A stretch of DNA of 64,000 nucleotides from JAFEDN01 sp963712715 (GTDB lineage Bacteria > Pseudomonadota > Gammaproteobacteria > Coxiellales > Coxiellaceae). Below the pieces are notes generated by a model. It ran no database searches, had not been told where the DNA came from, and saw only the letters and a program-made list of their open reading frames with translations. Position 1 is the stretch's first letter, and the number at the start of each line of letters is the position of its first letter. Of this stretch, positions 62,938 through 64,000 are shown one piece after another. The DNA lies in the NCBI GenBank assembly GCA_963712715.1, contig CAVQJI010000016.1, positions 62,001 to 126,000 of the forward strand, in the 5' to 3' direction. Both the position numbers and the translations under genes were made by a program.

Positions 62938-63887
62938 CAACAAGGATTGGTCCTAACGCGACGTTGGCGAACTTAAAGTGTCGGGCAAAAATATTGGGAC
63001 AAATTCGCCGTTTTTTTGCCGAGCGCCAGATCATGGAGGTGGAAACACCGGCTTTAAGCCGTTTCACCATCACAGACCGTCACATCATTAGTTTAGCCGT
63101 CCCCACTCCCGGTGATGGGCATTATTACCTGCAAACTTCGCCGGAATATGCCATGAAGCGCTTGCTGGCAGCCGGGTCTGGATGCATTTATCAAATTTGT
63201 AAAGCCTTTCGCGCGGCAGAAAAGGGTTCAAGACACAATCCTGAATTCACCATGCTGGAATGGTACCGGCTGGGTTTTAATCATCAGCAATTGATGGACG
63301 AAATCGATACTCTGCTGCGCACTATTTTAAACACTCCACCGGCGCAACGTGTGACTTACAACGAATTATTCCAGCTTCATTTTAATTTAAATATTCATAC
63401 CAGCACCGATCATCAATTACGTCAGCACATCCATCTCGCTGGCTGGATGAAAGAAACTGATCAACTGGATCGTGATACCTGTTTACAATTAATAATGAGT
63501 CACGGCATAGAACCGCACCTGGGCTTTGAGGCGCCACTCTTTGTTTACGACTTTCCGGCCACCCAGGCGGCGCTGGCACGATTAAGCCAAACCCAGCCGC
63601 CGGTAGCGGAACGTTTTGAGTTGTACATTCAGGGCTATGAAATCGCCAATGGTTTCCACGAACTGACCGATCCCGTGGAGCAGGAACAACGATTTTTACA
63701 GGATCAAAACCAGCGCCGCCAAAGTGGTGAAACAGTACTCCCCATGGATCCGCGATTATTATCCGCATTACACCACGGCTTACCGGATTGCGCGGGAGTG
63801 GCTCTGGGGATAGACCGACTCTTGCTGTTAGCGGCTTGCGCGGGTCATATTGAAGAAGTGCTTGCTTTCGCCTGGGACCGAAGTTGA
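62934..63887 (+). CDS. epmA: EF-P--(R)-beta-lysine ligase
   Basis: This 317-residue protein is a lysyl-tRNA synthetase paralogue without the anticodon-binding domain; it attaches (R)-beta-lysine to Lys34 of EF-P. Class II motifs are present: motif 1 around FFAERQIMEVETPALSR, motif 2 AFRAAEKGSRHNPEFTMLEW, motif 3 GVALGIDRLLLLA. Length is close to E. coli EpmA (325). ATGA overlaps the efp stop, so modifier and target are translationally coupled. The last 43 bases overlap the end of psd on the opposite strand. Confidence 0.95.
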   Translation: MTTRIGPNATLANLKCRAKILGQIRRFFAERQIMEVETPALSRFTITDRHIISLAVPTPGDGHYYLQTSPEYAMKRLLAAGSGCIYQICKAFRAAEKGSRHNPEFTMLEWYRLGFNHQQLMDEIDTLLRTILNTPPAQRVTYNELFQLHFNLNIHTSTDHQLRQHIHLAGWMKETDQLDRDTCLQLIMSHGIEPHLGFEAPLFVYDFPATQAALARLSQTQPPVAERFELYIQGYEIANGFHELTDPVEQEQRFLQDQNQRRQSGETVLPMDPRLLSALHHGLPDCAGVALGIDRLLLLAACAGHIEEVLAFAWDRS

Positions 63888-64000
63888 AAGTCCTTAGTCA
63901 GCATGCCAATCTCCTGACCCATTTTGACTGAGTCTCCCGGCTGCAATGACTCTTGCCAGCGAGCATTGTCCGGTCCAAATAATACGATAACAGTGGAACC
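63845..64000 (-). CDS. psd: Phosphatidylserine decarboxylase, 3' end only
   Basis: The minus strand from 64000 reads GSTVIVLFGPDNARWQESLQ and then PGDSVKMGQEIGMLTK, ending at a stop at 63845-63847. GST is the end of the LGST self-cleavage site, where the Ser becomes the pyruvoyl group of the alpha chain, so this piece is essentially the alpha subunit. Psd decarboxylates phosphatidylserine to phosphatidylethanolamine in the inner membrane, using the product of pssA (45308-46066). The gene continues beyond the window. It converges on epmA with a 43-base overlap. Confidence 0.88.
   Translation of the reverse strand, partial: GSTVIVLFGPDNARWQESLQPGDSVKMGQEIGMLTKDFQLRSQAKASTSSI

Overview
This 64 kb window is a bacterial chromosome segment. 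The tol-pal genes, TamA/TamB, ClpB, EF-P with EpmA, a YbiT-type ABC-F protein and a YbiO-type MscS channel point to a gammaproteobacterium. An ankyrin-repeat gene, several AT-rich genes for large unrecognisable proteins, decayed genes and very many palindromic repeats fit a host-associated lineage such as the Legionellales (Coxiella/Aquicella/Rickettsiella type). The lineage call is inference; there is no rRNA or other marker in the window, and I saw no tRNA gene or CRISPR array.

Layout. 1-2139: a frameshifted ankyrin-repeat gene running off the left edge. 2266-4467: an IS1634-like insertion sequence with 205-bp inverted ends, then an Rpn/PD-(D/E)XK nuclease gene (4602-5564). 5888-16177: core genes gltX, a galM-like gene, tamA-tamB, a small secreted protein and a YbiO-like channel. 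16256-18832: nested palindromic elements and a large membrane protein. 18952-23924: MsrC-like GAF protein, GTP-dependent pckG, a flippase and a Dus enzyme. 24156-31125: accessory zone with three unknown proteins, an rlmM-like gene and the remains of vapBC and argF. 31404-37814: a beta-propeller lipoprotein, a cfa plus FAD-oxidoreductase pair, and two related unknown genes. 38134-44035: broken ybiT, an adenylate cyclase and an ABC exporter. 44469-52411: nadC, pssA, a DUF3579 gene, a cardiolipin synthase, a hydrolase, clpB, queC and queE. 52586-58541: cpoB, pal, tolB, tolA, priA. 58565-64000: an unknown coiled-coil protein, a LysR regulator, a broken QEGLA-motif gene, efp-epmA and the 3' end of psd.

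Functionally, pssA, psd (edge) and the cardiolipin synthase cover phosphatidylserine, phosphatidylethanolamine and cardiolipin synthesis. tamAB and tol-pal maintain the outer membrane. epmA modifies the EF-P made from the overlapping upstream gene. queE-queC supply queuosine precursors. The cfa and FAD-oxidoreductase neighbours look like a methyl-branched fatty acid pair.

Two features stand out. First, at least six palindromic or MITE-like repeat families occupy almost every intergenic gap; some are nested, and several contain the stop codon of the adjacent gene. Second, many otherwise conserved genes carry single-base frameshifts (ankyrin gene, cfa, ybiT, the cyclase, nadC, the QEGLA gene, perhaps tolA). 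Most that can be resolved are one-base insertions, so read-level checking is needed to separate pseudogene formation from sequence error.
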